From CAVQCJ01 sp963711005 (GTDB lineage Bacteria > Actinomycetota > Actinomycetes > Prado026), in assembly GCA_963711005.1 (NCBI GenBank), contig CAVQCJ010000002.1, positions 682,001 through 746,000 of the forward strand: a stretch of 64,000 nucleotides of DNA, given 5' to 3'. This document shows positions 49,285 through 58,227 of this stretch, in pieces. The notes under the pieces are model-generated. The model saw only the letters and a program-made list of their open reading frames with translations. It had not been told where the DNA came from and made no database searches. Positions within the stretch are counted from its first letter, which is position 1. Each line of letters opens with the position of its first letter. The position numbers and the translations under genes were made by a program.

Positions 49285-50769
49285 TCAGGGTCCGAGCAGC
49301 CCGAGGACGAGGGCCGGGGCCGCCGAGAGCACCACCGAGACCGCGAGGGTCAGCCCGACCGCCCAGCGGGTCCCGCCGGGGGCCCGCACCGGACCGGCGA
49401 CCGCGACCGCCGAGCCCTCCGGGGCGGCGAACAGGATCGCGGCGAACCGCAGGTAGTACGCGAGGCCGATCACGCTCGCGACGGCGGCCAGCACGGCGAG
49501 CCACCCGCTGGTCGAGCGGACCGGGACCTCGAGCACGCGGACCTTGGTGACCAGCCCCACCAGCCCCGGTGGCAGCCCCGCCAGGCAGGCGAGGAAGAAG
49601 GCCAGCGGGAGGCCGAGCGCCGGACGGGTCCTGGCCAGCCCGCGCAGGTCGTCCAGCCGCAGCGAGGCCGTGGTCCGGCCGGGCGGGGCGGCCGCGGCGA
49701 CCACCGCGAACGCGCCGAGGTTCATGGCGGCGTAGGCCGCCAGGTAGGCGACGGCCGCGGCGGCGGCCAGCCCACCCGGTCCGCCGAGCGCCGCCGAACC
49801 CGCGGCCGCGACCGGCAGCAGCAGGAAGCCGGCCTGCGCCACCGACGACCAGGCCAGCAGGCGGACCACCGAGCGCTGCCGCAGCGCGCCGAGGTTGCCG
49901 ACCAGCAGGGTGCCCGCGGTCAGCACCGCGACGGCCGGCGCCCAGGTGCTCGAAGCCGGGGCGAACCCGACGAGGGTGACCGCGAGCAGCGCCACCAGCC
50001 CGGCGCCCTTGGACACGACCGACAGGTAGCCCGCGACCGGCAGCGGCGCCCCCAGGTAGGTGTCCGGGGCCCAGGCGTGCAGCGGCACCGCCGCGAGCTT
50101 GAAGGCGGGGGCCGCCAGCACGAGCACCAGCCCGGCCAGCACGAGCGGCTGCCGCACGCCGGCGTGCGCGAGCGCGGTCGCGGTCCGCTGCAGGAACAAG
50201 GTGCCGGTCCCGGCGTAGACGAAGGCCACCCCGAGCACGGTCACCGCGGTCGCGACGACCGACATCAGGAAGGCGGTGAGCGCGGCCTGGGCCGCCTGCT
50301 GGTCACGGCGCAGCGCCACCAGCGCGAACGACGGCAGCGAGACCAGCTCGAGGGCGACGACCAGCGTGGCCAGGTCCCGGGCCGCCGCGACCGTCGCGGC
50401 GCCCGCCACCGACGACAGCAGGAGGAAGTGCAGCTCGCCGGGCGGCAGCGACCGCTCGGCCGCCGACAGGAGCACGACGATCCCGGCCCCGGCGATCAGC
50501 ACCAGCTGGACCGACACCGCGAGCTGGTCGGCGACGTACGAGCAGGCCACCGGCGACCCCGGCAGCGGCGGCGCGCAGAAGGTCTCGCGGGAGCCGTCTC
50601 GCAACGGCACAAGCGCGAGCAGGGCCACGGCCACGGTCCCGAACGACACGGCCGCCACCAGCACCGGCCGGCGCGGCAGCGCGAGGTCGACCAGCAGCGT
50701 GAGCAGCGCGCCGACCGCGAGCACGATCACCGGCGCGAGCGCGGCATAGTCCAGGCTCTGGATGGTCAC
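49285..50769 (-). CDS. nuoN: complex I-like proton-pumping subunit N
   Basis: Antiporter-like membrane subunit. The 494-residue protein has about 14 hydrophobic segments, the TM5 glutamate in VALELVSLPSFALVALRR, the TM7 lysine in FKLAAVPLHAWAPDTYLGAP, and the SKGAGLVALL segment. GTG at 50769 overlaps the nuoM stop (GTGA). Last gene of the nuo cluster. Confidence 0.92.
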   Translation of the reverse strand: MTIQSLDYAALAPVIVLAVGALLTLLVDLALPRRPVLVAAVSFGTVAVALLALVPLRDGSRETFCAPPLPGSPVACSYVADQLAVSVQLVLIAGAGIVVLLSAAERSLPPGELHFLLLSSVAGAATVAAARDLATLVVALELVSLPSFALVALRRDQQAAQAALTAFLMSVVATAVTVLGVAFVYAGTGTLFLQRTATALAHAGVRQPLVLAGLVLVLAAPAFKLAAVPLHAWAPDTYLGAPLPVAGYLSVVSKGAGLVALLAVTLVGFAPASSTWAPAVAVLTAGTLLVGNLGALRQRSVVRLLAWSSVAQAGFLLLPVAAAGSAALGGPGGLAAAAAVAYLAAYAAMNLGAFAVVAAAAPPGRTTASLRLDDLRGLARTRPALGLPLAFFLACLAGLPPGLVGLVTKVRVLEVPVRSTSGWLAVLAAVASVIGLAYYLRFAAILFAAPEGSAVAVAGPVRAPGGTRWAVGLTLAVSVVLSAAPALVLGLLGP

Positions 50770-52268
50770 CGGCCCACCCCGAGCAGGCCGGTCACGACCG
50801 GGTTCGACAGACCGAGCAGCACCCCGGGCAGCACTCCGAGCAGCACGGCGAGCGCGGCCAGCGGCAACCATGCCGTGGCCTCGGCCGCGTCCACGTCGCG
50901 GACCGGCGGCCCGGTGCCGTCGCCCTGGTCCACCCGGCGCACGACCCGCAGCAGGTAGTACGCGGTCAGCACGGTGCCGCCGGCGGCCAGCCCGAGCAGC
51001 ACCAGGAACAGCGAACGGTGCAGCCCGGCCGCCGGCCGGAACGCTCCCGCCATCGCCAGGAACTCGCCCCAGAACCCGGCCAGCCCGGGCAGGCCCAGGC
51101 TGGCCACCGCGGCCAGCGCCACCAGCCCGCCCAGCCGCGGAGCCCGGGCGTACAACGACCGCGGCAGCTCGCCCAGGTCGGTGGTCCCGTGCCGGTCCTT
51201 CACCCCGCCGACCAGGAAGAACAGCAGCCCGGTGATCACCCCGTGCGCGATGTTGGCGTACAGGGCGCCGTTGAGCCCGATCGGCGTGAGCGTCGCGATC
51301 CCCAGCAGCACGAAGCCCATGTGGCCGACCGACGAGAACGCGACCAGCCGCTTGAGGTCGCGCTGGGCCAGGCAGGCGAACGACCCGTAGACGATCCCGA
51401 CGACGCCGAGCGCACCCAGGTACGGCGCGACCGCGGACGCGCCCTGCGGCAGCACCGGCACCGCGATCCGCACCATGCCGTACGTGCCCATCTTCAGCAG
51501 CACGCCGGCGAGCAGGACCGAGCCCACCGTCGGCGCCGCCGTGTGCGCGTCCGGGAGCCAGCTGTGCAGCGGCCACATCGGGGCCTTGACCGCGAGGCCG
51601 ACTCCGATCGCCAGGATCGCGACCAGCTGCACCGTCCGGGACATGCCGGCGCCGCCGCGCTCGGACAGCAGCACGAAGTCAGTGGTCCCGGTGCGCGCCC
51701 AGACCAGCAGGAAGCCCAGCAGCATCACGACCGAGCCGAGCACCGTGTACAGGATGAACGTGGTCGCGGCGCGAACCCGTCCGTGCCCGCCCCAGACGGC
51801 GATGACGAAGTACATCGGGGCCAGCACGACCTCGAAGAACACGAAGAACAGCAGCAGGTCCTGGGCGAGGAAGGTGCCGAGCAGCCCGACCTCGAGCAGC
51901 AGCACGAGCCCGACCAGTGCCCGCGGGCGGCCGGGGTCGGGCAGGTGCCGGACGGTGTAGGCCGCGCACAGCGCCGTGAGCAGCGTGGTGAGCACGACGA
52001 GCGGCAGCGAGATCCCGTCGACGCCGAGGTGGAACCGCAGCCCCAGCTGCGGCACCCAGGCCGTGTCGACCACGCCCTGCAGGCGGCGCGGGTCGGCTCG
52101 GTCGAAGCCGGCGGCCAGCGCGACCGACACGGCGAGCGCGGCCCCGGTGACGACGACGCCGAACCGTTGCGCCCACGCATCCGCGCGCCGACCCGCCAGC
52201 AGCAGCACCAGCGCGCCGGCGGCCGGCAGCACCAGGACGGCGACGACCAGCGCCGAGAGCCCGTTCAT
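50766..52268 (-). CDS. nuoM: complex I-like proton-pumping subunit M
   Basis: Antiporter-like membrane subunit of 500 residues. Key positions are the glutamate in FFVFFEVVLAPMYFVIAVWGG, the lysine and Pro-rich motif VKAPMWPLHSWLPDAHTAAPTVGSVLLAGVLLKMGTYG, and LKRLVAFSSVGHMGFVLLG. ATG at 52268 overlaps the nuoL stop (ATGA). Confidence 0.94.
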   Translation of the reverse strand: MNGLSALVVAVLVLPAAGALVLLLAGRRADAWAQRFGVVVTGAALAVSVALAAGFDRADPRRLQGVVDTAWVPQLGLRFHLGVDGISLPLVVLTTLLTALCAAYTVRHLPDPGRPRALVGLVLLLEVGLLGTFLAQDLLLFFVFFEVVLAPMYFVIAVWGGHGRVRAATTFILYTVLGSVVMLLGFLLVWARTGTTDFVLLSERGGAGMSRTVQLVAILAIGVGLAVKAPMWPLHSWLPDAHTAAPTVGSVLLAGVLLKMGTYGMVRIAVPVLPQGASAVAPYLGALGVVGIVYGSFACLAQRDLKRLVAFSSVGHMGFVLLGIATLTPIGLNGALYANIAHGVITGLLFFLVGGVKDRHGTTDLGELPRSLYARAPRLGGLVALAAVASLGLPGLAGFWGEFLAMAGAFRPAAGLHRSLFLVLLGLAAGGTVLTAYYLLRVVRRVDQGDGTGPPVRDVDAAEATAWLPLAALAVLLGVLPGVLLGLSNPVVTGLLGVGR

Positions 52269-54125
52269 GCCCACATCACCACGACCGCGACGACCAGCAG
52301 CACCGAGACGCCGGCGAGCGCACCGGTCAGGTACGACTGCGCGTTGCCGCTCTGCAGCCGGCGCAGCCCGAAGGCCGCGCGCACGGTCACGCCACCGCTG
52401 CCCTGGACCGCCCCGGAGACGAGCTCGTCGTCGGCGCGCACCACGGCCCCGGCGAGCACCCGCAACGGCCGGATCAGCACCCGGTCGTACAGGGCGTCGA
52501 CGCCGAAGCCGGACTCGAGCGCCGGCCGCAGCCGGCCCAGGGCCGCGACCGGGTCGGCGTCCGGCGCCGGTCGCCACCGGAGCCAGACGGCGCCGGCGCC
52601 GAGCGCCACGAGCGCCAGCGAGAGCACCGCTGTCGCGAGGTTCGGGGTCAGCGCCGCCATCGGCCCGACCGGGCCGAGCCAGGTCGGCAGCCAGTCGGCG
52701 GACAGCGCCAGCACCCCCAGCCCCGCCGCCGGCACGGCCAGCACCAGCAGCGGCCAGCGCATCAGCGCCGGCGCCTCGTGCGGTACGCCGGTCCCCCGGT
52801 AGTCGCCGGCGAACGTCATCAGCAGCAGCCGCGCGCTGTACGCCGCCGTCACCGCGACCGTGGTCAGCGCGGACACCAGGACCAGCCACCCGACCCACGT
52901 CGCCGTCGCGGGCACCTCGCCCCGGGCGGCCCGTTCCGCGGCCGACACCACCGACTCCTTGGAGAAGAAGCCGGCCAGCGGCACCACGCCCGCACCGGAG
53001 GCGAGCGCGATCGTCATGGTCACGGCGGTCACCCGCATCGGCCGGGCCAGGCCGCCCATCCGGGTCATGAGGTTCGACCCGACCGCGTGGATGACCGCAC
53101 CGGCGGCCAGGAAGCCGCAGCGCCTTGAACGCCGCGTGCACCAGCAGGTGGTAGAGCGCCGCGTCCCGCCCGCCGCAGGCCAGCGCGCCGATCATGTAGG
53201 CGAGCTGGCTGACGGTCGAGTACGCGAGGACGCGCTTGATGTCGTCCTGCGCCAGCGCGGCCAGCGCCGCGCCCAGCATGGTGATCGCGGCGACGACGCC
53301 GAGCACCGCGAGCGCCGTCGGCGACGCCAGGAACACCGGGTAGAGCCGCGCCACCGCGAACACCCCGGCGGCGACCATCGTCGCGGCGTGGATCAGCGCC
53401 GAGACCGGCGTCGGGCCGGCCATCGCGTCCGGCAGCCAGACGTGCAGCGGGAACTGCGCGGACTTGCCGACGACGCCGGCGCCGAGCAGCAGCGCGGCGG
53501 CGGTCACCGTCCCGGCGGACAGGTGCGGCACGGCGGCGAGCACGTCGGCGATGCGGAAGCTGCCGGCGGACCAGCCGAGCACGATCACCCCGACGACGAA
53601 GCCGGCGTCCCCGAGCCGGGTGGTCAGGAACGCCTTGAGCGCGGCCGCCCGCGCCTCCGGCAGCTCACGGTGGTGACCGATCAGGACGTACGAGCACAGG
53701 CCCATGACCTCCCAGCCGACCAGCAGCACGACGAGGTCGCCGGCGACGACGACGAGCAGCATGGCCGCCGTGAACAGCGACACGAACGCCGCGTAGGTCG
53801 GGTAGCGCGGGTCGCCGCGCAGGTACTCGACCGAGTAGAGCTGCACGAGCAGCGACACCGCACCGACCATGACCGCCACGACCACGGCCAGCCCGTCCAG
53901 CGTGGCCGCGAGGTGGATCGGCGGGCCCCCGGTCTGCACGGTCGCCAGGTCCGTGGTCGTCGGCGTCAGCCACGGCGAGCCGATGCAGGCCGCGACCGCC
54001 GCGAGCAGCGCCGCAGCGCCGCCGACGACGGCGAGCACCGCCGCCGTACGCGGCCCGCGTCGCAGCACCGCGAAGCCCAGCACGGCGACGACCAGCGGAC
54101 CGGCGGGCAGCCAGAACCCGGTCAC
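52265..54125 (-). CDS. nuoL: complex I-like proton-pumping subunit L (one frameshift)
   Basis: Antiporter-like subunit with the C-terminal lateral helix extension. GTG at 54125 (GTGA overlap with nuoK). Seen: YLRGDPRYPTYAAFVSLFTAAML, GWEVMGLCSYVLIGHH, the lysine in VGKSAQFPLHVWLPDAMAGPTPVSALIHAATMVAAGV, KRVLAYSTVSQLAYMIGAL. One extra base at about 53115 breaks the frame in HAAFKALGFLAAGAVIHA; reading resumes through GVVPLAGFFSKES to the stop. Corrected length 619 residues, full size. Confidence 0.93.
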
Positions 54126-54445
54126 GGGGCCGACCCGGCGGTCTCGCCCATCTCGGTCAGCTCGTCGACGGCGATGGACGCTCGGGTGCGGTAGACCAGC
54201 AGGACGATCGCCAGCCCGAGCCCGATCTCGGCTGCGGCCAGCGTGATGACGAACAGCGTCATGGCCTGGCCGGCGTGCAGCGCGTCGCGCAGCCAGACGT
54301 CGAACGCGACGAGGTCGAGGTTCGCCGCGTTGAGCATGATCTCGACCGCCATCAGGACCAGGATCGCGTTGCGGCGAGCCAGCACGCCGTACACCCCGAT
54401 GGCGAACAGCAGGGCGGAGACCACCGCGGGGTAGACGACGTGCAT
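54122..54445 (-). CDS. nuoK: complex I-like subunit K
   Basis: Three-helix membrane subunit of 107 residues. Both conserved membrane glutamates are present: VLMAVEIMLNAANLDLVAF and LAAAEIGLGLAIVLLVYR. ATG at 54445 overlaps the nuoJ stop. Confidence 0.94.
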   Translation of the reverse strand: MHVVYPAVVSALLFAIGVYGVLARRNAILVLMAVEIMLNAANLDLVAFDVWLRDALHAGQAMTLFVITLAAAEIGLGLAIVLLVYRTRASIAVDELTEMGETAGSAP

Positions 54446-55120
54446 CAGCCGGCCCCGCCGAACCGGGACGGAGGACGGGTGTCACCGGCCGGGCCGGTCG
54501 GCGCCTCGAGGTCCCGGGCCTGGTCGGCCGGCGACCGGGACAGGACGATCGCGCCGACGAGCGCGGCCAGCAGCAGCACGGACAGCACCTCGAACGGCAG
54601 CACCCAGGTCCGGAACAGGGCCGCGCCGGTGGCCTCGGCGGACCCGCCGGTCGTGGCGACGGACAGGTCGACATACGCCGAACGGAGGGCGTCCACCACC
54701 AGCGCCACCAGCGCCGCGGCCGTGGCCAGCGCGGCGACCGCGGCCAGCGGACGGTTGCGGGTGTCCAGGTCGGGCGAGGCGCCGATCGGCGCCCGGGTCA
54801 GCATCAGGCCGAACAGCAGCAGCACCACCACGGCACCGACGTACACGAGCACCTGCACCCAGGCGATGAACTCGGCGGTCAGCACCAGGTAGCTGCCGGC
54901 GATCGCGCCCGAGCGTGACCACCAGCCACAGCGCCGCGTGCACGAGCTGGCGAGTGGTGACGACCAGCAGCGCCGACGCGACGGCGACCACCCCGAGCAG
55001 CGCGAGCACGATCTCCGCGCCGGTCGGCGACAGGTACGACGGGGCCGGTCCCGCACCCGGCGGCCCGGGCAGCGCACCCAACGGCAACGCCGCCAGCGGC
55101 AGCGCGAGGGCGAGGGTCAT
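54445..55120 (-). CDS. nuoJ: complex I-like subunit J (one frameshift)
   Basis: Five-helix membrane subunit. ATG at 55120 overlaps the nuoI stop (ATGA). Starts MTLALALPLAALPLG; QLVHAALWLVVTLG is followed by an extra C at about 54910 that breaks the frame before AIAGSYLVLTAEFIAWVQVLVYVGAVVVLLLFGLML, the signature helix 3 region. Corrected length 224 residues, ending in a soluble tail of about 35 residues. Confidence 0.92.
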
Positions 55121-55656
55121 TCCGCCGCCCCGTCCACCGCGGCGGCCTTGCCGGCTGCGGCCACCTCCTTGGGCTCCTCGGCCGCGGCGTCGACCGGCGG
55201 GGGCGGCGGGACGGTGGCCATCCACTGGCCCAGCCGCTCGCGCTCGTGGGTGAGGTCGCGGATGTCGAACTCGGAGTAGGCGAACTCCGGTGACCAGAAC
55301 AACGCGTCGAACGGGCACACCTCGATGCAGATCCCGCAGTACATGCACAGGGAGAAGTCGATGGCGAACCGGTCGAGCACGTTCTTCGTGCGGTCCCGTG
55401 CCCCCTCCTCCTTGGCCGGGACGACCTCCTTGTGCGAGTCGATGTAGATGCACCAGTCCGGGCACTCGCGGGCGCACAGCATGCAGACCGTGCAGTTCTC
55501 CTCGAGCAGCGCGATCACCCCGCGGCTGCGCGGCGGCAGCTCGGGCTCGACGTCGGGGTACTGGCTGGTCACCGACCGGCGGGTCAGCGCCTTGAACGTG
55601 GTCGCCAGCCCTTTCACCAGCCCGGTGCCGGCGGGCGGCGGCTGCTCGGCGCTCAC
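55117..55656 (-). CDS. nuoI: complex I-like subunit I, two [4Fe-4S] clusters
   Basis: Peripheral-arm ferredoxin-like subunit carrying clusters N6a and N6b. The 179-residue protein has both full motifs, NCTVCMLCARECPDWCIYID and LCMYCGICIEVCPFDAL, and a Pro/Ala-rich C-terminal tail of about 40 residues. GTG at 55656 overlaps the nuoH stop. In a cluster lacking EFG this subunit would be a natural entry or relay point for electrons from ferredoxin; that is inference. Confidence 0.94.
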   Translation of the reverse strand: MSAEQPPPAGTGLVKGLATTFKALTRRSVTSQYPDVEPELPPRSRGVIALLEENCTVCMLCARECPDWCIYIDSHKEVVPAKEEGARDRTKNVLDRFAIDFSLCMYCGICIEVCPFDALFWSPEFAYSEFDIRDLTHERERLGQWMATVPPPPPVDAAAEEPKEVAAAGKAAAVDGAAE

Positions 55657-56614
55657 GCGGTCACCACCCGGACCACGCCGGTGAGCACGAGCTGGGCCAG
55701 CGCCAGCGGGACGAGGAGCTGCCAGGCGAGCCGCTGCAGCTGGTCCTCGCGCAGCCGCGGGTAGGTGACCCGGACCCAGATCACCAGCGAACGCGACGGC
55801 GAACGTCTTGAGCAGCGTCCAGGCCCAGCCCAGCGTCTCGGGGAACGGGCCCTTCCAGCCGCCCAGGAACAGCACCGCGGTCAGCGCCGAGAACACGACG
55901 ATGCCCGCGTACTCGGCGAGCAGGAACAGGGCGAACCGCAGCCCGGTGTACTCGGTCAGCGGGCCGAAGATGATCTCGGAGTCGGCGTACGGCATGTCGA
56001 ACGGCGGCCGGGCCAGCTCGGCCAGCGCCGCGACGAAGAACACCACCATCGCGAGCGCCTGCCAGAGCAGCCACCACGGTCGCCACGCCTGCACGATGCC
56101 GGTCAGCGACAGCGTCCCCGCCGCCATCGCGACCGACGCCGCCGGCCAGCACCAGCGGCAGCTCGTACGCCATCAGCTGGGCCGCGGTCCGGATGCCGCC
56201 GAGCAGCGCGAACTTGCTGGCGCTGGCCCAGCCGGCCATCAGCTGGCCGAGCACGCCGACGCCGAGCACGGCGAGGACGAAGAACAGGCCGAGGTCGAGC
56301 TCCTGAGCCACCTGCCCGGGTCCGAGCGGGATCGCCACCAGCGCGACGAGGTACGGCACCAGCGCGACGGCTGGCGCGAGCCGGAACACGGTCCGGTCGG
56401 CGGCGGCCGGGACGACGTCCTCCTTCTGCGCGAACTTCACCCCGTCGGCGACCAGCTGGGCCCAGCCGTGGAACGCCCCGGCGTACATCGGCCCGACCCG
56501 CGCCTGCATGTGCGCCATCACCTTGTGCTCGGTCTGCCCGACCAGCAGCGGCAGCAGCAGGAAGGCCACCATCACGCCGGCCAGGCGCAGCACGACGTCC
56601 AGCGCCGTGCTCAC
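55653..56614 (-). CDS. nuoH: complex I-like subunit H (two frameshifts)
   Basis: Membrane subunit at the quinone-chamber interface. GTG at 56614 overlaps the nuoC stop (GTGA). Seen: QTEHKVMAHMQARVGPMYAG, VPYLVALVAIPLGPG, FALLGGIRTAAQLMAYELPLVLAG, then an extra G at about 56138 before SVAMAAGTLSLTGIV, and a second shift at about 55790 (in FAVAFALVIWVRVTYPR). Corrected length about 320 residues. The loop usually reading FDLPEAESE is here FDMPYADSE, so it has fewer acidic residues. Confidence 0.92.
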
Positions 56615-57232
56615 GGGGTCTCCTCCGTCGGCTCCTGCGCTGCCACGGCGCCGGGCGGCCGCGGGCCCCACACCGCCGGGTCGGGCACCCCGGGCGGCAG
56701 CGTCTTGCGCCGGCCGGGCGCGTCCCGGTCGGACTCCCCCGGCTCCTTCGCGCCCGGGCACGGCTTGGCCACCCGGGCCGCCAGCACGAAGTCCTTGCGC
56801 AGCGGCTGCCCCTCGAAGCCGTCCGGGCAGCAGCAGCGGGCGCAGGTCCGGGTGCCCGGGGAAGTCGATCCCGAACATCTCGTGCGTCTCGCGCTCGTGC
56901 CAGGACGCGCCGCGGAAGACCCCGGTCGCGGTGGCGACCGACGGGTCCTGCGCCGGGATGCGGGTGCGCAGCAGCAGGTGCGCGTGGGTGTCCGGGTCGG
57001 CCAGGTGGCAGACCACCGAGAACCCTTCGGCCTGCTCGTCGACCGCGGACAGCCAGTCGAAGAAGGCCAGGCCGAAGTCGTCCCTGGCCGCCAGCAGCGC
57101 GTCCGCCCAGCCGGCCGCCGGGACGTCCACCGTCCACAGCTCGAAGCTCTCCGCGGCCGAGCCGTCGGCGCGGGCGGCGAGGGCGGCGGCGACCTGGGCG
57201 GTCCGCTCGGCGGCGGCCGCCGTCGGGCTCAC
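56611..57232 (-). CDS. nuoC: complex I-like subunit C, not fused to D (one frameshift)
   Basis: 30-kDa-type peripheral subunit, which normally packs against NuoD. GTG at 57232 overlaps the nuoB stop. Signature FRGASWHERETHEMFGIDFPGHPDLRPLLLP is intact. One extra base at about 56828 precedes DGFEGQPLRKDFVLAARVAKP, then a Pro-rich tail ends at 56611. Corrected length about 206 residues, so there is no NuoD domain attached and the stop overlaps nuoH directly. Confidence 0.92.
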
Positions 57233-57792
57233 CGTGGCACCCCGTCGGGCGCGGGCACCAGTGGCCGGCGCAGCACATCCGGGCCAGGGGGGGCGGTGCG
57301 GTAGCGAGCGCGCAGGTCCTCGGTCGCGATCTTCTCCTGCAGCTTGAGGATGCCCTGCAGCAGCGCCTCGGGCCGCGGCGGGCAGCCGGGGACGTACACG
57401 TCGACCGGGATCACCTGGTCGACGCCCTTGGTCACGCAGTACGAGTCCCAGTACGGTCCGCCCGAGTTCGAGCAGGCGCCGAACGAGATGACGTACTTCG
57501 GCTCCGGCATCTGCTCGTACAGGCGGCGAACGGCCGGGGCCATCTTGTCGGTGACCGTGCCCGAGACGATCATCAGGTCGGCCTGGCGCGGGCCGGGCGC
57601 GAACGGGATCACGCCGAGCCGGATGAAGTCGTGCCGCGCCATCGACGTCGCGATGAACTCGATCGCGCAGCAGGCGAGACCGAAGTTGAACACCCACAGG
57701 CTGTACCGGCGGCCCCAGTTCAGCACCAGGCGCATCGGGCGCGGCGCGAGCCGCTGCACCGGGCCGAGCGTCGGCGACGGCAGGTTCGTCAC
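57229..57792 (-). CDS. nuoB: complex I-like subunit B
   Basis: PSST-type subunit that holds the terminal cluster N2. The 187-residue protein has the adjacent cysteines in FGLACCAIEF, SFGACSNSGGPYWDSYCV and VYVPGCPPRPEALLQGILKLQ, all four expected ligands. GTG at 57792 overlaps the nuoA stop (GTGA). Confidence 0.95.
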   Translation of the reverse strand: MTNLPSPTLGPVQRLAPRPMRLVLNWGRRYSLWVFNFGLACCAIEFIATSMARHDFIRLGVIPFAPGPRQADLMIVSGTVTDKMAPAVRRLYEQMPEPKYVISFGACSNSGGPYWDSYCVTKGVDQVIPVDVYVPGCPPRPEALLQGILKLQEKIATEDLRARYRTAPPGPDVLRRPLVPAPDGVPR

Positions 57793-58160
57793 GCCCACCG
57801 CAGCACCCCCCGCCGCCACGCGTACAGCAGGCCGACCGCCAGGAAGCCGACGAAGACGCCCATCTCGACCAGGGTGACCGCGCCGAACCCCGGCGCCGCG
57901 AACACGGTCGCCCACGGGAACAGGTACACGGCGTCCACGGCGAACACGACGTACAGGTACGCGTAGACGTAGTAGCGGACGTGCACCTGGGCCCAGCCGG
58001 CCCCGACCGGGTCGACCCCGCACTCGTACGTCAGCAGCTTCTCGCGGGTCGGGTGGTCCGGGCGGAGCAGGCGGTTCGCCACGAACGCGACCGCGACGAA
58101 GCCGACCGCGACGGCGAACAGCAGCCCGACCACGCCCCACGCACCGAAGTAGTCGCGCAT
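57789..58160 (-). CDS. nuoA: complex I-like subunit A
   Basis: Three-helix membrane subunit of 123 residues with the conserved loop LLTYECGVDPVG (complex I switch cysteine region) and the membrane acidic motif FAVDAVYLFPWA. ATG at 58160. First gene of nuoABCHIJKLMN; the upstream lipoprotein stop is 67 bases away, and the gap contains no clear promoter. Confidence 0.94.
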   Translation of the reverse strand: MRDYFGAWGVVGLLFAVAVGFVAVAFVANRLLRPDHPTREKLLTYECGVDPVGAGWAQVHVRYYVYAYLYVVFAVDAVYLFPWATVFAAPGFGAVTLVEMGVFVGFLAVGLLYAWRRGVLRWA

Positions 58161-58227
58161 CGCTGTCCTTGCTCCAGGGCTCCAGGGCCGACGTTCGAGG
58201 CGGCGGTCAGGGCACTCAGCGCGCAGT

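Noticed and set aside
56600..56625. A possible hidden or degraded nuoD between nuoC and nuoH
   Set aside because: The nuoC stop and nuoH start overlap by GTGA, leaving no room; no NuoD motif in any frame nearby.
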